A DNA stretch of 64,000 nucleotides from Pseudomonadota bacterium (GCA_023423935.1 JAFAEQ010000056.1:62001-126000), one strand, 5' to 3'. Shown: positions 43,194 to 52,677, counted from the stretch's first letter. The notes: a model not told the origin generated them from the sequence alone. Numbers and translations are program-made.

Positions 43194-45350
43194 TTAGGCG
43201 ACGGCTGCCGACTTGGCCTTCGCAGCTTCCGCGATCACGGTGTCCGCCACGTTCTTCGGCACGGCATCGTAATGCGAGAACTCCATCGTGTACGAAGCAC
43301 GACCACTGGTCATGCCGCGCAGATGGCCGATGTAGCCGAACATTTCCGACAGCGGCACCGTGGCCACGACGGCGATGTTCGCACCGCGCTCGAGCTGTTC
43401 CTGAATCGTGCCGCGACGACGGTTGATGTCGCCGATCACATCGCCCAGGTAGTCCTGCGGAGTGACCGTTTCGACCTTCATCACCGGCTCGAGCAGGATC
43501 GGGCCCGCCTTGCGGATGGCTTCACGGAATGCAGCTTTACCCGCGATTTCGAACGTGAGCGCGTTCGAGTCGACGTCGTGGTAGCTGCCGCCCGTGAGGC
43601 GTGCCTTGAAGTCCACCGTCGGGTAGCCCGCCAGCACGCCCTGTTCCATCTGCATGCGCAGACCTTTCTCGACCGAGGGCACGTATTCCTTCGGCACCGA
43701 GCCGCCGACCGTTTCGTCGACGAACACAAAGCCCTGGCCGCGCTCGAGCGGCTCGAAGGTAATCCACACTTCGGCGAACTGGCCGGAGCCGCCCGTCTGT
43801 TTCTTGTGGATGTACTTCTCGCTGACGGACTTGGTGAACGCCTCGCGGTACGCAACCTGAGGCTGGCCCATCACGCCTTCGACATTGAACTCCGTACGGA
43901 TACGGTCGAGCGTCACTTCGAGGTGCAGCTCGCCCATGCCGCGAAGAATCGTCTGGCCCGTTTCGCGATCGGTTTCGAGATACAGCGACGGATCGGCGCG
44001 AACCATCTTGCCGAGCGCTGCGCCGAACTTCTCCTGATCGGCCTTGTTCTTGGACTTCACGGACACGCTGATGACGGGGTCCGGGAAGCGCATACGCTCG
44101 AGCACGACCGGCGCGTTGGCATCGCACAACGTGTCGCCCGTGTCGGTTTCGGCGAGCGAAACCAGCGCGATGATGTCGCCGGCGCGGGCCTCTTCGATCG
44201 GGTTCGCCTGCTGAGCGAACATTTCGACCATGCGGCCGATCTTCTCGCGCTTGCCGCGAGTCGAGTTCATCACCGACATGCCCTTCGTCAGCACGCCCGA
44301 GTACACGCGCACGAATGTCAGCGCACCGTACGCATCGTTGATGACCTTGAACGCAAGGCCGGCAAACGGCTCGTCGTCCGAGCAGATACGCTCGCCAACG
44401 GCATTGCCGTCCGCGTCGACGGTCTTGATCGCGGCGACGTCGGTGGGGGCGGGGAGATAGTCGACGACTGCGTCGAGCACCTGCGTCGGACCCTTGTTCT
44501 TGTACGAGGAGCCGCAGAGCACCGGATTGAAGGCGCCGCTGATCGTGCCCTTGCGCAGGCAGGCGCGCAGCACGTCGGCCGACGGAACCGTGCCATCGGT
44601 CAAATAGGCTTCCATCGCCGCATCGTCCTGCTCGAGGCAGGTGTCGACGAGCTCGCTGCGGTACTTATCGATGCTGGCCAGAATCTGGCGATCGCTCGGA
44701 ACGGTGATTCCAAGCTTGTCCGCGAGATCCGGCGTGATCTCGTAAGGGACCGGCTTCGCATCGCGATCGTCCTCTTCCCATACGAGAGCCTTCATCTCGA
44801 CCAGATCGACCATACCGCGGAAGTTGTCTTCCGAGCCGATCGGCAGATGTACGGGCAGGGGACGAGCGCCGAGGCGCTTCTTGATCATGTCCACGCAGCG
44901 CAGGAAGCCCGCGCCGCTGCGGTCCATTTTGTTTACGTAGCAGATACGCGGAACCTGATAGTTGTCTGCGAGACGCCAGTTCGTCTCCGACTGGGGCTCC
45001 ACACCCGCCACGCCGTCGAACACCACCACCGCGCCGTCGAGCACGCGCAAGGAACGGTTCACTTCGATCGTGAAGTCGACGTGTCCCGGGGTGTCGATGA
45101 CGTTGATCTTTTTCTTACGCCAGAACGCGGACACAGCGGCGGACTGAATCGTGATGCCGCGCTTCTGTTCCTGCTCCATGTAGTCCGTCGTCGTCGAGGA
45201 CTTCAGATCCTTCGTTTCGTGAACGTCGACCATCGTGTGCTTGCGCCCCGTGTAGTACAGGATGCGTTCCGTCGTCGTCGTCTTGCCGGCGTCGACGTGG
45301 GCGATGATGCCGATGTTGCGGATGTCAGATAAAGGCGTAGTGCGGGGCAT
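43194..45350 (-). CDS. fusA: Elongation factor G, divergent second type
   Basis: The 718-residue GTPase that drives ribosomal translocation or recycling. G1 AHVDAGKTT (17-25), G2 RGITI (64-68), G3 DTPGH (86-90) and G4 NKMD (140-143) are intact, and domains II-V are complete (LPSVEKGLRMQ-type end with GYPTVDFKARLTGGSYHDVD). The switch I region differs from canonical EF-G: between YYTG and MEQE there are 22 residues rather than 17, including HETKDLKSSTTTDY. It stands alone, not in a str operon with rpsL, rpsG and tuf, so it is likely a second copy or a specialised EF-G2. Confidence 0.9.
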   Translation of the reverse strand: MPRTTPLSDIRNIGIIAHVDAGKTTTTERILYYTGRKHTMVDVHETKDLKSSTTTDYMEQEQKRGITIQSAAVSAFWRKKKINVIDTPGHVDFTIEVNRSLRVLDGAVVVFDGVAGVEPQSETNWRLADNYQVPRICYVNKMDRSGAGFLRCVDMIKKRLGARPLPVHLPIGSEDNFRGMVDLVEMKALVWEEDDRDAKPVPYEITPDLADKLGITVPSDRQILASIDKYRSELVDTCLEQDDAAMEAYLTDGTVPSADVLRACLRKGTISGAFNPVLCGSSYKNKGPTQVLDAVVDYLPAPTDVAAIKTVDADGNAVGERICSDDEPFAGLAFKVINDAYGALTFVRVYSGVLTKGMSVMNSTRGKREKIGRMVEMFAQQANPIEEARAGDIIALVSLAETDTGDTLCDANAPVVLERMRFPDPVISVSVKSKNKADQEKFGAALGKMVRADPSLYLETDRETGQTILRGMGELHLEVTLDRIRTEFNVEGVMGQPQVAYREAFTKSVSEKYIHKKQTGGSGQFAEVWITFEPLERGQGFVFVDETVGGSVPKEYVPSVEKGLRMQMEQGVLAGYPTVDFKARLTGGSYHDVDSNALTFEIAGKAAFREAIRKAGPILLEPVMKVETVTPQDYLGDVIGDINRRRGTIQEQLERGANIAVVATVPLSEMFGYIGHLRGMTSGRASYTMEFSHYDAVPKNVADTVIAEAAKAKSAAVA

Positions 45351-45722
45351 AGCGGATTTCCATACTTAAAGGCGAACGAAGCCGGACGATCAGATTCAGG
45401 CAAACGAATACCGCCGCCAGGCGCAAACTTGGCGGGCGAGAATAGGGGCCACCCCTGCGAATACCAATCAGATTTTTGCTGGAATTCTGGGGGAAGCGGC
45501 CTTGCGGGCTTTCGCGACAGCCGACCGCTTCGTCAAAGGCCGCGCATTCTAGCCAAAAATGTGGTCAAAAGAACGTTTAAAAAGAGGGACTTCCTCGTTG
45601 CGGGCGAGGGTCGGGTGCCGCTCGGCCCTGAATTTACGCCGGAAGCGCCGTCCGACCTCCTCAGGATATGGGGCTCGGAAGCCCCCAGCCGGCCCGGTTG
45701 CTCATATAAGCGAGTGCGAGGG
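45351..45722. other. Gap between the RNase Z-like gene and the EF-G gene
   Basis: About 370 bp that should carry the EF-G promoter and leader on the minus strand. It includes AT-rich stretches (CTAGCCAAAAATGTGGTCAA, GAACGTTTAAAAAG) near 45550-45585. No gene, hairpin or riboswitch was recognised. Confidence 0.45.
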
Positions 45723-45784
45723 CAGTTTCCGGGACGCCCGGTTTCCGGGACGCCCAGTTCCGGGACGCCCAGTTCCGCGACGAC
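45723..45784. repeat. Short tandem repeat, about 16 bp, four units
   Basis: Consecutive units are GTTTCCGGGACGCCCG, GTTTCCGGGACGCCCA, GTTCCGGGACGCCCA and the decayed GTTCCGCGACGACTCA. The last unit reaches the stop codon of the RNase Z-like gene. Confidence 0.8.
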
Positions 45785-46831
45785 TCAGTGGGCCGCGGTC
45801 AGCCGGTCGGCCGGCTGACGCTGCGGCGCGAAGCTGCGGTCGAACTCCGACTTCAGCGCCTCATGATGGCCGAAGTAGCGGGTCGAAAAATGGAATGGCA
45901 CGGCCACCCGGACCTTGGCGGCCCGGGCGATGGCCCCGGATTCGGCGGCCGTCAGATGCGCTTTGCGGGCGGCGTGCTCGGCATCCTGTTCCAGAAATAC
46001 CGCCTCGATGAAGGCCATGTCCGCGTCCCGCAGGAACTCGATCAGCGCCTTGCGGTTGCGCTCGTGCCCCGCGACATCGGTGACGTAACAGACCCGCTGT
46101 CCGGGCACGAACTCCAGCACTCGCCGTTTGAGCTCCCCGAGGGTGAATTTCTGGAACCGCTCCCCCTCGCGCGTTCGCCAGCGCACTTCGATCTCGCCGC
46201 TGTCCGGCTCGCCCGCGCGGATGCGTTGTTTCAGCTCCGTGAGCCATGGACCGGTTGGCAGCCCCATGGCCTCGAGACGGTTCTTCCAGACGTTGATGTG
46301 TTGCTGTTCTTCGAAGGCGAACGCGAGCGAGGGCAGGCCGTGATGATCGAATGCCTTGGCGCGTACCCGGAACTGATCGTTCGACAGCAACACGCCGTCG
46401 GAAGCGTCGAGATCGGGTAGGGCCTCGCGCAAGAAACGTTGCTGGCTGCGAAAACGCGCACGACGCAACACGCCGTCGGGCAACCATTCATGCGCCGTGA
46501 TCACGAAATCGCTGGCGTAGTTCTCCACCAGGTTCCAGGTGTACGCGCGCAGCTTGTGCTCGACCTGATCGATGAAATGCGCAGGGCCGTACATCCTCAC
46601 GCCCCAGTCGCGCCCCAGGCACACGCGTAACAGATGGTCGAAGCCCGCAAAGTGATCCATGTGCGTGTGCGAGACGAAGACATCGCAAATTCGCAGGAGC
46701 TTGCGGGTGGGAAGATCGCTGACATCGCCGATATCGAACAGCACCGCACGGTTCTGAAATTTCAGATCGATATAGACGCCTGGATCCCCGAACACTCCGT
46801 TGACGAGATCCGCCTGAAAACTGGGTCGCAT
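45785..46831 (-). CDS. RNase Z-like metallo-beta-lactamase-fold hydrolase
   Basis: A 348-residue MBL-fold enzyme. The metal motif SHTHMDHFAGFDHLLRV (His55, His57, Asp59, His60) with LFDIGDVSDLPTRKLLRICD before it is like RNase Z, and the later CYVTDVAGHERNRKALIEFL, IEAVFLEQDAEHAARKAHLT and VAVPFHFSTRY supply the remaining ligands. It may process tRNA 3' ends or act on another phosphodiester; the spacing differs from canonical RNase Z and length is near 350, so I keep the call general. The ATG at 46831 starts at MRPSFQADLVNG; upstream codons fall in the repeat array. Confidence 0.82.
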   Translation of the reverse strand: MRPSFQADLVNGVFGDPGVYIDLKFQNRAVLFDIGDVSDLPTRKLLRICDVFVSHTHMDHFAGFDHLLRVCLGRDWGVRMYGPAHFIDQVEHKLRAYTWNLVENYASDFVITAHEWLPDGVLRRARFRSQQRFLREALPDLDASDGVLLSNDQFRVRAKAFDHHGLPSLAFAFEEQQHINVWKNRLEAMGLPTGPWLTELKQRIRAGEPDSGEIEVRWRTREGERFQKFTLGELKRRVLEFVPGQRVCYVTDVAGHERNRKALIEFLRDADMAFIEAVFLEQDAEHAARKAHLTAAESGAIARAAKVRVAVPFHFSTRYFGHHEALKSEFDRSFAPQRQPADRLTAAH

Positions 46832-46851
46832 GACTGCACTACGCACTAGAA

Positions 46852-47842
46852 AAGGTCGGGATTCAAGCGAGGAAGACTGACAAGGATTCGGACGGGAGCG
46901 GGACAGGTGGCCGCAAAGACCGCATAAAAGAACATCTGAATTTCTTTGTACCGGTTCAGCCGTGACATCGCTTTGTTTCACATCACGCTCGCCTGTCAGA
47001 GAGCTCCTCACATCTGGAGCGACACATTCTTTTTTGCGGTCTTTGCGGCCGATCCGTTCTTTCTTGTGCTGCCAGCACTTTATTCACGTCGACGCGTATT
47101 CCTAAGGGTCAGGGTTCAAGCGAGGAAGTTTGACAAGGCATCGGAAACAGAGCCGCAAAGACCGCATAAAGGAACAAGGAAATCTCTTTGTATCGGTTCA
47201 GCCGTGACATCGGTTTGTTTCACGTCACGCTCGGCTGCCAGAGAGCTCCTCACATCTGCGCGTAGCCATTCTTTTTTGCGGTCTTTGCGGCCCGGTGGTT
47301 CTTATTCTCGTGCGGCACCTTCTTCGTCGACGCGTATTCCTAAAGGTCGGGATTCAAGCGAGGAAGACGGAGAAGGCATTCGGAAACAGAGCCGCAAAGA
47401 CCGCATAAAAGAGCAGCGAAATTGTTCTCGGCTCCCGATGGCCGGAAGCCAGCTCTGTCGCTCGTCTCACATCACGCTCGGCTGTCGGAGAGCTCCTCAC
47501 GTCTGCCCGTCACATTCTTTCTTACGGTCCTTGCGGCTAAAGATCCCGGCATTTCTTCGGCGGCGACGCGTATTCCTACGACCTGGAGGAGCGGCCAGCG
47601 AGTAAACGTGTGACCTCCGGTATGGGCCGCAAAGGCCGCATAAAAGAGCAGCGAAATTTGCTCTCGGCTCCTGGCTGGAAGCAAGGCCTGTCGCTCTGTC
47701 TCACATCACGCTCGGCTGTCAGAGGCTCCTCACATCTGGCGCGCCATTCTTTTTTGCGGTCCTTGCGGCTAAAGATCCCGGCACTTTCTTCGCCGTCGAC
47801 GCGTATTCCTACGGCCTGTAGGAGCGGCCGGCGAGTAAACCT
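46852..47842. repeat. Four tandem inverted-repeat units of about 240 bp
   Basis: Units cover about 46852-47105, 47105-47343, 47344-47579 and 47580-47842. Each starts near GGGATTCAAGCGAGGAAG (units 1-3), has a left arm like GGCCGCAAAGACCGCATAAA, a loop containing CACATCACGCTCGGCTGTC and GAGAGCTCCTCACATCTG, a right arm like TTTTTTGCGGTCTTTGCGGC, and ends GACGCGTATTCCTA. In unit 1 the arms at 46909-46932 and 47027-47050 match at 23 of 24 positions. The array fills the whole gap between two divergent genes, so it must contain or replace their promoters. No frame in it is convincing. Confidence 0.92.
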
Positions 47843-49531
47843 GTGATCACAGATCTCTGGTACAAGAACGCGATCATCTACAGTCTCGATCTCGAGACGT
47901 TCATGGACGGCGATGGCGATGGTTGCGGCGACTTTCGCGGCCTGATGCAGCGGCTCGACTATATCGACACGCTCGGGGTGGATGTCATCTGGCTGGCGCC
48001 GTTCCAGCCTTCGCCCAATCGTGACAACGGCTACGACATCTCCGATTTCTACGGCGTCGATCCGCGGCATGGTTCGAGCGGCGAGTTCGTCGAGTTCATG
48101 AATCAGGCGAACAAGCGCGGCATCGCGGTCATCATGGATCTGGTCGTGAATCACACCTCCGATCGGCATCCGTGGTTTCAACACGCACGCGCGAATCCTT
48201 CATCGCCATTCCGCGACTACTACATCTGGTCGAAAAAGCGGCCCGCGGGCTGGAACAAGGGCATGGTGTTTCCCGGTGTGCAGAAGGCGGTGTGGACGAA
48301 AGACGCGAAGGCCGGCGAGTACTTTTTCCACAATTTCTACAATTTCCAACCTGATCTGAACATGGACAACCCGAACGTGCGCGGCGAGATCATGCGCATC
48401 ATGGGTTACTGGCTGCAGCTCGGCGTGCAGGGCTTTCGCATGGATGCCGTGCCCTTCGTGATTCAGGAGTCGCCGTTGAATCGCAAGCGGGGCAAGAGTC
48501 AGCTGCGGTTCGACTGGCTGGAGGAAATGCGTCGCTTTCTGCAATGGCGTTCGCGCGACGCCATCATGCTGGGCGAAGCGAATGTGGTGCCCGACGAGAT
48601 GCTTCCGTACTTCGGCAAGGACGGGCAGGGCATCCACATGATGTTCAACTTTTTCGTGAATCAGCATCTGTTCTTCGCGCTTGCGTCGGGCAACGTGACG
48701 CCGCTCGCCGACGCGCTGCGCGCGACGAGTCGCATTCCGCACACCTCGCAATGGGCACAGTTCCTGCGCAATCACGATGAGCTCGATCTCGGGCGGCTCA
48801 CGGATGAGCAGCGGCAGATCGTGTTCAAGCGGTTTGGTCCCGAACCGAGCATGCAGCTCTACGAGCGCGGCATCCGGCGACGTCTCGCGCCGATGCTGGG
48901 CGATCGCAGGAATCTCGAGCTCGCCTACAGCATGATGTTCGCGTTGCCGGGCACGCCGGTGATCCGCTATGGCGATGAGATCGGCATGGGCGAGGATCTC
49001 ACGCGGCCGGAGCGGGCTGCGGTGCGCACCCCGATGCAATGGTCGAGCGAGCGCAACGCGGGCTTCTCGACTGCGCGGCGTTTGCCCAATCGCGTCATCT
49101 CCGGCGGCGTCTATGGCTGCGAAGAGATCAATGTCGAATCCCAGCGTCGCGATCAGGCTTCGCTCCTGAACTGGACCGTGCGCATGATTCGCGTGCGCAA
49201 GGAAACCCCCGAGATCGGCTGGGGGAGCTGTGCTGTCATCAAGACGGGCAACCGCAGCGTGCTGGGACTCCTCTATGAATGGCGCGGTAATCGGGTTGTC
49301 ACGCTCCACAATTTCTCGCGCCAGCCCGTGGAGGTGAAGCTGAGACTCGAGGGGCCCGGCGGGGAACTGCTGGCCAACCTGCTCGTCGAGAACGAGAGTC
49401 GCAGTCGTGAAGATGGTCTTCATCACATTGCACTCGAGGAGTACGGCTATCGCTGGTACCGCGTCGGCGGCTTGAGTTACGCACTCAATCGCGCTCGCGG
49501 GCTGCCGCAGGCTCAAAGTCCGCGGCGCTGA
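47843..49531 (+). CDS. GH13 alpha-amylase family enzyme, trehalose synthase-like
   Basis: A 562-residue cytoplasmic GH13 enzyme. The start WYKNAIIYSLDLETFMDGDG, DLVVNHTSDRHPWFQHAR, GFRMDAVP with nucleophile Asp201, MLGEANV with acid Glu245 and LRNHDELDLGRL with Asp312 show a complete active site. The WYKNAxIY opening and RxxMLxxxR-type (RRRLAPMLGDRRNLELAYSM) segment resemble trehalose synthase or maltosyl-modifying GH13_16 proteins. No signal peptide. It starts at GTG inside the last repeat unit; AGGAG lies about 20 bp upstream, which is far. It may interconvert maltose and trehalose; a maltokinase partner is absent here. Confidence 0.88.
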   Translation: MITDLWYKNAIIYSLDLETFMDGDGDGCGDFRGLMQRLDYIDTLGVDVIWLAPFQPSPNRDNGYDISDFYGVDPRHGSSGEFVEFMNQANKRGIAVIMDLVVNHTSDRHPWFQHARANPSSPFRDYYIWSKKRPAGWNKGMVFPGVQKAVWTKDAKAGEYFFHNFYNFQPDLNMDNPNVRGEIMRIMGYWLQLGVQGFRMDAVPFVIQESPLNRKRGKSQLRFDWLEEMRRFLQWRSRDAIMLGEANVVPDEMLPYFGKDGQGIHMMFNFFVNQHLFFALASGNVTPLADALRATSRIPHTSQWAQFLRNHDELDLGRLTDEQRQIVFKRFGPEPSMQLYERGIRRRLAPMLGDRRNLELAYSMMFALPGTPVIRYGDEIGMGEDLTRPERAAVRTPMQWSSERNAGFSTARRLPNRVISGGVYGCEEINVESQRRDQASLLNWTVRMIRVRKETPEIGWGSCAVIKTGNRSVLGLLYEWRGNRVVTLHNFSRQPVEVKLRLEGPGGELLANLLVENESRSREDGLHHIALEEYGYRWYRVGGLSYALNRARGLPQAQSPRR

Positions 49532-49583
49532 CGTTCGATAAGCGTGCCCCGAGGGGCCATCTTCCGGGTGATAAGCTCGTGCG

Positions 49584-50432
49584 ATGAACCTCAGAACCGT
49601 GAAAGCGCAGCACCCCGCGCTGCGCGATGACATCGCCGACCTGGTGACGCGCCGCCCGCTCCCGGGCCCGGCAGTCGCCCAGATCGATCCGTTTCTATTC
49701 CTGAATCACCACGGTCCGCAGATTTATCCGCCTTACAACCAGGGTCTGCCGTTCGGGCCGCATCCGCATCGCGGCTTCGAAACCGTCACCTTCATCCTCG
49801 AGGGATCGCTGTCGCATTCGGATTCCGGCGGACACGAAAGCATCATCCACGCAGGCGGTGTGCAATGGATGACTGCCGGGCGCGGGCTGGTGCATGCGGA
49901 GTTGTCGCCTGCGGAGTTCAAGCGTACCGGTGGGCCGCTCGAGATTCTGCAGCTCTGGGTGAATCTGCCGGCGTCCTTGAAGATGACTGCGCCCCGCTAT
50001 GTCGGGCTGCAGCGCGATCAGATCCGGCACCTCGCGCTCGATGAGGGAAGAGTCAACGTGGCCCTGATCGCCGGCAGCTGGGGCTGGGAGCGCGGTCCGA
50101 TCGATACCCTGTACGACCAGACCATGAGCACCGTGGAGTTCCAGCCGGGCGGTCGGCTCGTCGTCGAGGTGCCGGCCGAACGGAATATCTTCCTGTACGT
50201 GGCTCGAGGCGATCTGGTCATCGACGGCGTCGCTGCACGGCCGCATCATTTGATCGAGTTCGCCAACGACGGCGATGGCATCGAGCTTACGACCGCAAGC
50301 GGCGCCGTCGTGTTGTTGGGTCACGCGAAGCCGATCGGAGAACCCGTCGTCGCGCATGGACCGTTCGTGATGAATACCCGCGAGGAGATCATGGCGGCGA
50401 TTCGGGATTATCAGGCGGGCAAGTTCGGCTGA
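49584..50432 (+). CDS. Pirin-family protein
   Basis: A 282-residue two-cupin pirin. The N-terminal cupin carries the metal-binding signature GPHPHRGFETVTFILEGSLS, HSDSGGHESIIHAGGVQWMT and AGRGLVHAELSP; FKRTGGPLEILQLWVNLPAS follows as in other pirins, and the C-terminal cupin ends in PFVMNTREEIMAAIRDYQAG. Bacterial pirins act as quercetin 2,3-dioxygenases or as metal-dependent redox sensors. It stands alone 52 bp after the GH13 gene and could be co-transcribed with it. Confidence 0.92.
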   Translation: MNLRTVKAQHPALRDDIADLVTRRPLPGPAVAQIDPFLFLNHHGPQIYPPYNQGLPFGPHPHRGFETVTFILEGSLSHSDSGGHESIIHAGGVQWMTAGRGLVHAELSPAEFKRTGGPLEILQLWVNLPASLKMTAPRYVGLQRDQIRHLALDEGRVNVALIAGSWGWERGPIDTLYDQTMSTVEFQPGGRLVVEVPAERNIFLYVARGDLVIDGVAARPHHLIEFANDGDGIELTTASGAVVLLGHAKPIGEPVVAHGPFVMNTREEIMAAIRDYQAGKFG

Positions 50433-50681
50433 CTCGATCCCGGAGTGCGCGTGGACCCATCAAGGTGTCCGCTGGCGTCCTAACGGACACTTTCGGTGTC
50501 GCTCCAGAGATTGCATAAAAGTGCTCTCGGGTCAGACAAGTAGAGATGTTTCGCAGCGCTGGAGCGCGACAGGGTGTCCACAGGATGTCCGTTTCGTTTC
50601 AGGGAGTTGCAAGCCGCGGACCTGTTATGCCATATGGCATCCCGCTCGCATGTGGAGCGCGTCGAACGGAGAAAATTCCTT

Positions 50682-50837
50682 ATGCGTAAGGTAACGGCGT
50701 TGGTCGCACTGCTGGGATTGGCAGGATGGGCTTTGACGGATGAAGCCGTGCTGACCAGCCTCGCAAGTCGCCTGGATCTGGATCAGCCTGCGGCACAGTG
50801 CATCGCACGAGCCGAGCCGCTCTGCCCGCTGTGCTGA
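50682..50837 (+). CDS. Short exported or membrane peptide
   Basis: A 51-residue frame starting at ATGCGTAAGG behind a GGAG site. The N-terminus KVTALVALLGLAGWALT is hydrophobic enough for a signal or anchor, and the end has two CxxC-like cysteines (CIARAEPLCPLC). No family recognised; the 249 bp upstream holds nothing clear. Confidence 0.45.
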   Translation: MRKVTALVALLGLAGWALTDEAVLTSLASRLDLDQPAAQCIARAEPLCPLC

Positions 50838-50858
50838 TCGGTGACTCTGCGCCGCGAC

Positions 50859-51428
50859 ATGAAGCTCTACTTCAATCCCAAGAGTCGGGCGGTCGTCGCC
50901 CGGTGGATGCTGGATGAGTGCGGGGTTAACTATGAGCTCGTGCAGATCGATCTGCAGAAGCGCGAGCACAAGTCCGCCGAATTTCTCGCCATCAATCCGG
51001 CTGGCAAATTACCCGCACTGGTGGATGGCGAGGCTCGCATCTTCGAGAACAGCGCCATCGGCATCTATCTGAGCGAGAAGTTTCCCGAAGCAGGACTCGC
51101 TCCGCCCATCGGTGATCCTGGCCGCGGTCGGTTTCTGTCCCTGATGGTCTATGCCACCTCGCAGGTCGAGCCCGCGATGGGCGATGCGCTACTGAAGCAG
51201 GACACTCAGCCCTCACGCGGTTGGACAGATTTCGAATCCGTGAAGAATGCCCTCGAGGGTGAGCTGGGCGATGGCCCGTATCTGTTCGGCGAGCAGTTCA
51301 CCTTCGCCGATATCCTGAATGGCTCGATGTTCCTTTGGGCGCGGGTGTGGGGTACACGCACCGGCCGGCCGAAGCTCGAGGCCTGGCTCGACCGGATGGC
51401 GCAGCGGCCACACGCGATGCGCATGTAG
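50859..51428 (+). CDS. Glutathione S-transferase
   Basis: A 189-residue GST. The thioredoxin-fold half reads MKLYFNPKSRAVVARWMLDE, NPAGKLPALVDGEA and FENSAIGIYLSEKFPEAGLA (the GSH-contacting Pro and Ser), and the helical half ends in YLFGEQFTFADILNGSMFLW with PKLEAWLDRMAQRPH. It conjugates or transfers glutathione to electrophiles. The ATG at 50859 matches family starts; a GTG at 50841 would add six residues. Together with the preceding small gene it may form a transcription unit. Confidence 0.9.
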   Translation: MKLYFNPKSRAVVARWMLDECGVNYELVQIDLQKREHKSAEFLAINPAGKLPALVDGEARIFENSAIGIYLSEKFPEAGLAPPIGDPGRGRFLSLMVYATSQVEPAMGDALLKQDTQPSRGWTDFESVKNALEGELGDGPYLFGEQFTFADILNGSMFLWARVWGTRTGRPKLEAWLDRMAQRPHAMRM

Positions 51429-51528
51429 GCCAGTGCGAGTCACACACAAAAACGAACTCGCGCGCTGAGATTCCGTCGGGCCCAGGTGAGCCCGACTCGC
51501 CCGTTTTACGCAGCTCTCTGCTCGCTGC

Positions 51529-52677
51529 TCATTCCTTATTTCTGAGCTTGACCAGCGCGTCGTACGCCGGTTTCGGCTGCAGCTTGCGGTCGAACAGCAA
51601 CGGATAGTTCGTGCGCCCGCGGACAGGGAAATCGTTCTTCCAGGACTCGCCGTCATGCGTGCCCCAGGTCGTGACGCGGTCGATCTTGTCGCGGTGTTTG
51701 ATGAACAGCTCGAACACCTCGCGATACCGGGCGGTCAGTTGCTCCTCGGCCTTGGGCGGCAGACCCTGCGTATAAGGATTCAACTCGTCCTTGTATTCAG
51801 ACAGCGCTGAGATCTCCGCGCCCGTGAACTGCCACGCACGCGGCAGTGCATCGATGTCCAGTTCGGTGATGTGGATGCGCACGCCCGTCGCGGCGACATC
51901 GAGAATGCTGCGCTCGTACTCCTGCAGGTCCGGATAGTCGAGACCGATGTGACCCTGAAAGCCGACGCCGTGAATCGGCACGCCACGCGCCCGGTAATCC
52001 TTGAGGATATCGACCAGGAACTTGCGCTTGCCGGCGTTGTGCTCGTTGTAATCGTTGTACATGAGGTGCGCTTTCGGATCGCCCTCGTGCGCCATGCGGA
52101 ATGCGAGCTCCATGAACTGCGGTCCGAGAATTTCGAACCACTGACTCTTGCGCCAGCCCTTGTCGTCGTCCTCGATGGCCTCGTTCACGACGTCCCACAG
52201 GTGCACGCGACCGCGGTATCGATCGAGCAGTGTGCTGATGCGCGTCTGCATGCGCTTCTTGAGTTCCTCGGCGGAGATGCGTTGCCCCTTGTCGTCGACG
52301 AACGCCCACCGCGGTGCCTGCGAGTGCCACACGAAGGTGTGGCCCACCACACGCATCCCGTGTTGATTGCCGAACTCCACGAAGCGATCCGGCAGCTGCC
52401 ACTGCGGCTTGCCCTGCTCGGGCTCCATCACGCCCCATTTCATGCAGTTCTCCGGCGTGATGGAGTTGAACTCGCGTGCGATGAGCTGGAGCAGTTGCGG
52501 ATTCTTGCCTTCGAGCGTTTCGTTGCTGAGAGCGGTGCCCATCAGAAAATCGTCGGCGAAGGCCTCCTTGATGCCCGTCTGCCTGGCGGCGGCATGCGCA
52601 GCGCGCGACTTGATCGTCGCAGCGGCGAGGACGGCGGCGGAAGTGACCATGAAACTGCGTCGGGATACGTCGTGCAT
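51529..52677 (-). CDS. GH10 endo-1,4-beta-xylanase, Tat-exported
   Basis: A 382-residue xylanase with a twin-arginine signal (SRRSFMVTSAAVLAAATI). The barrel shows FNSITPENCMKWGVMEPEQG, GHTFVWHSQAP, WDVVNEAIEDD with acid/base Glu166, YNDYNEHNAGKRKFLVDIL, GVGFQGHIGLDYP and HITELDIDAL with nucleophile Glu272, ending VTTWGTHDGESWKNDFPVRG. It is a different GH10 subtype from the lipoprotein at 17.7 kb: Tat rather than Lol route, no linker, so the two may act in the periplasm and on the surface. The ATG at 52677 begins the Tat signal. Confidence 0.93.
   Translation of the reverse strand: MHDVSRRSFMVTSAAVLAAATIKSRAAHAAARQTGIKEAFADDFLMGTALSNETLEGKNPQLLQLIAREFNSITPENCMKWGVMEPEQGKPQWQLPDRFVEFGNQHGMRVVGHTFVWHSQAPRWAFVDDKGQRISAEELKKRMQTRISTLLDRYRGRVHLWDVVNEAIEDDDKGWRKSQWFEILGPQFMELAFRMAHEGDPKAHLMYNDYNEHNAGKRKFLVDILKDYRARGVPIHGVGFQGHIGLDYPDLQEYERSILDVAATGVRIHITELDIDALPRAWQFTGAEISALSEYKDELNPYTQGLPPKAEEQLTARYREVFELFIKHRDKIDRVTTWGTHDGESWKNDFPVRGRTNYPLLFDRKLQPKPAYDALVKLRNKE

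Noticed and set aside
43272..45332. A 686-codon open frame antisense to the EF-G gene
   Set aside because: Its sequence is His/Arg/Asp-rich and simply mirrors the GC-skewed codons of EF-G, which has complete family motifs on the other strand.
46852..47842. Possible CRISPR array or coding region
   Set aside because: Unit length, inverted-repeat architecture and conserved loops do not fit repeat-spacer arrays, and the frames are poor.
48200..49633. A 477-codon frame antisense to the GH13 gene
   Set aside because: The GH13 active-site motifs on the plus strand explain the region.
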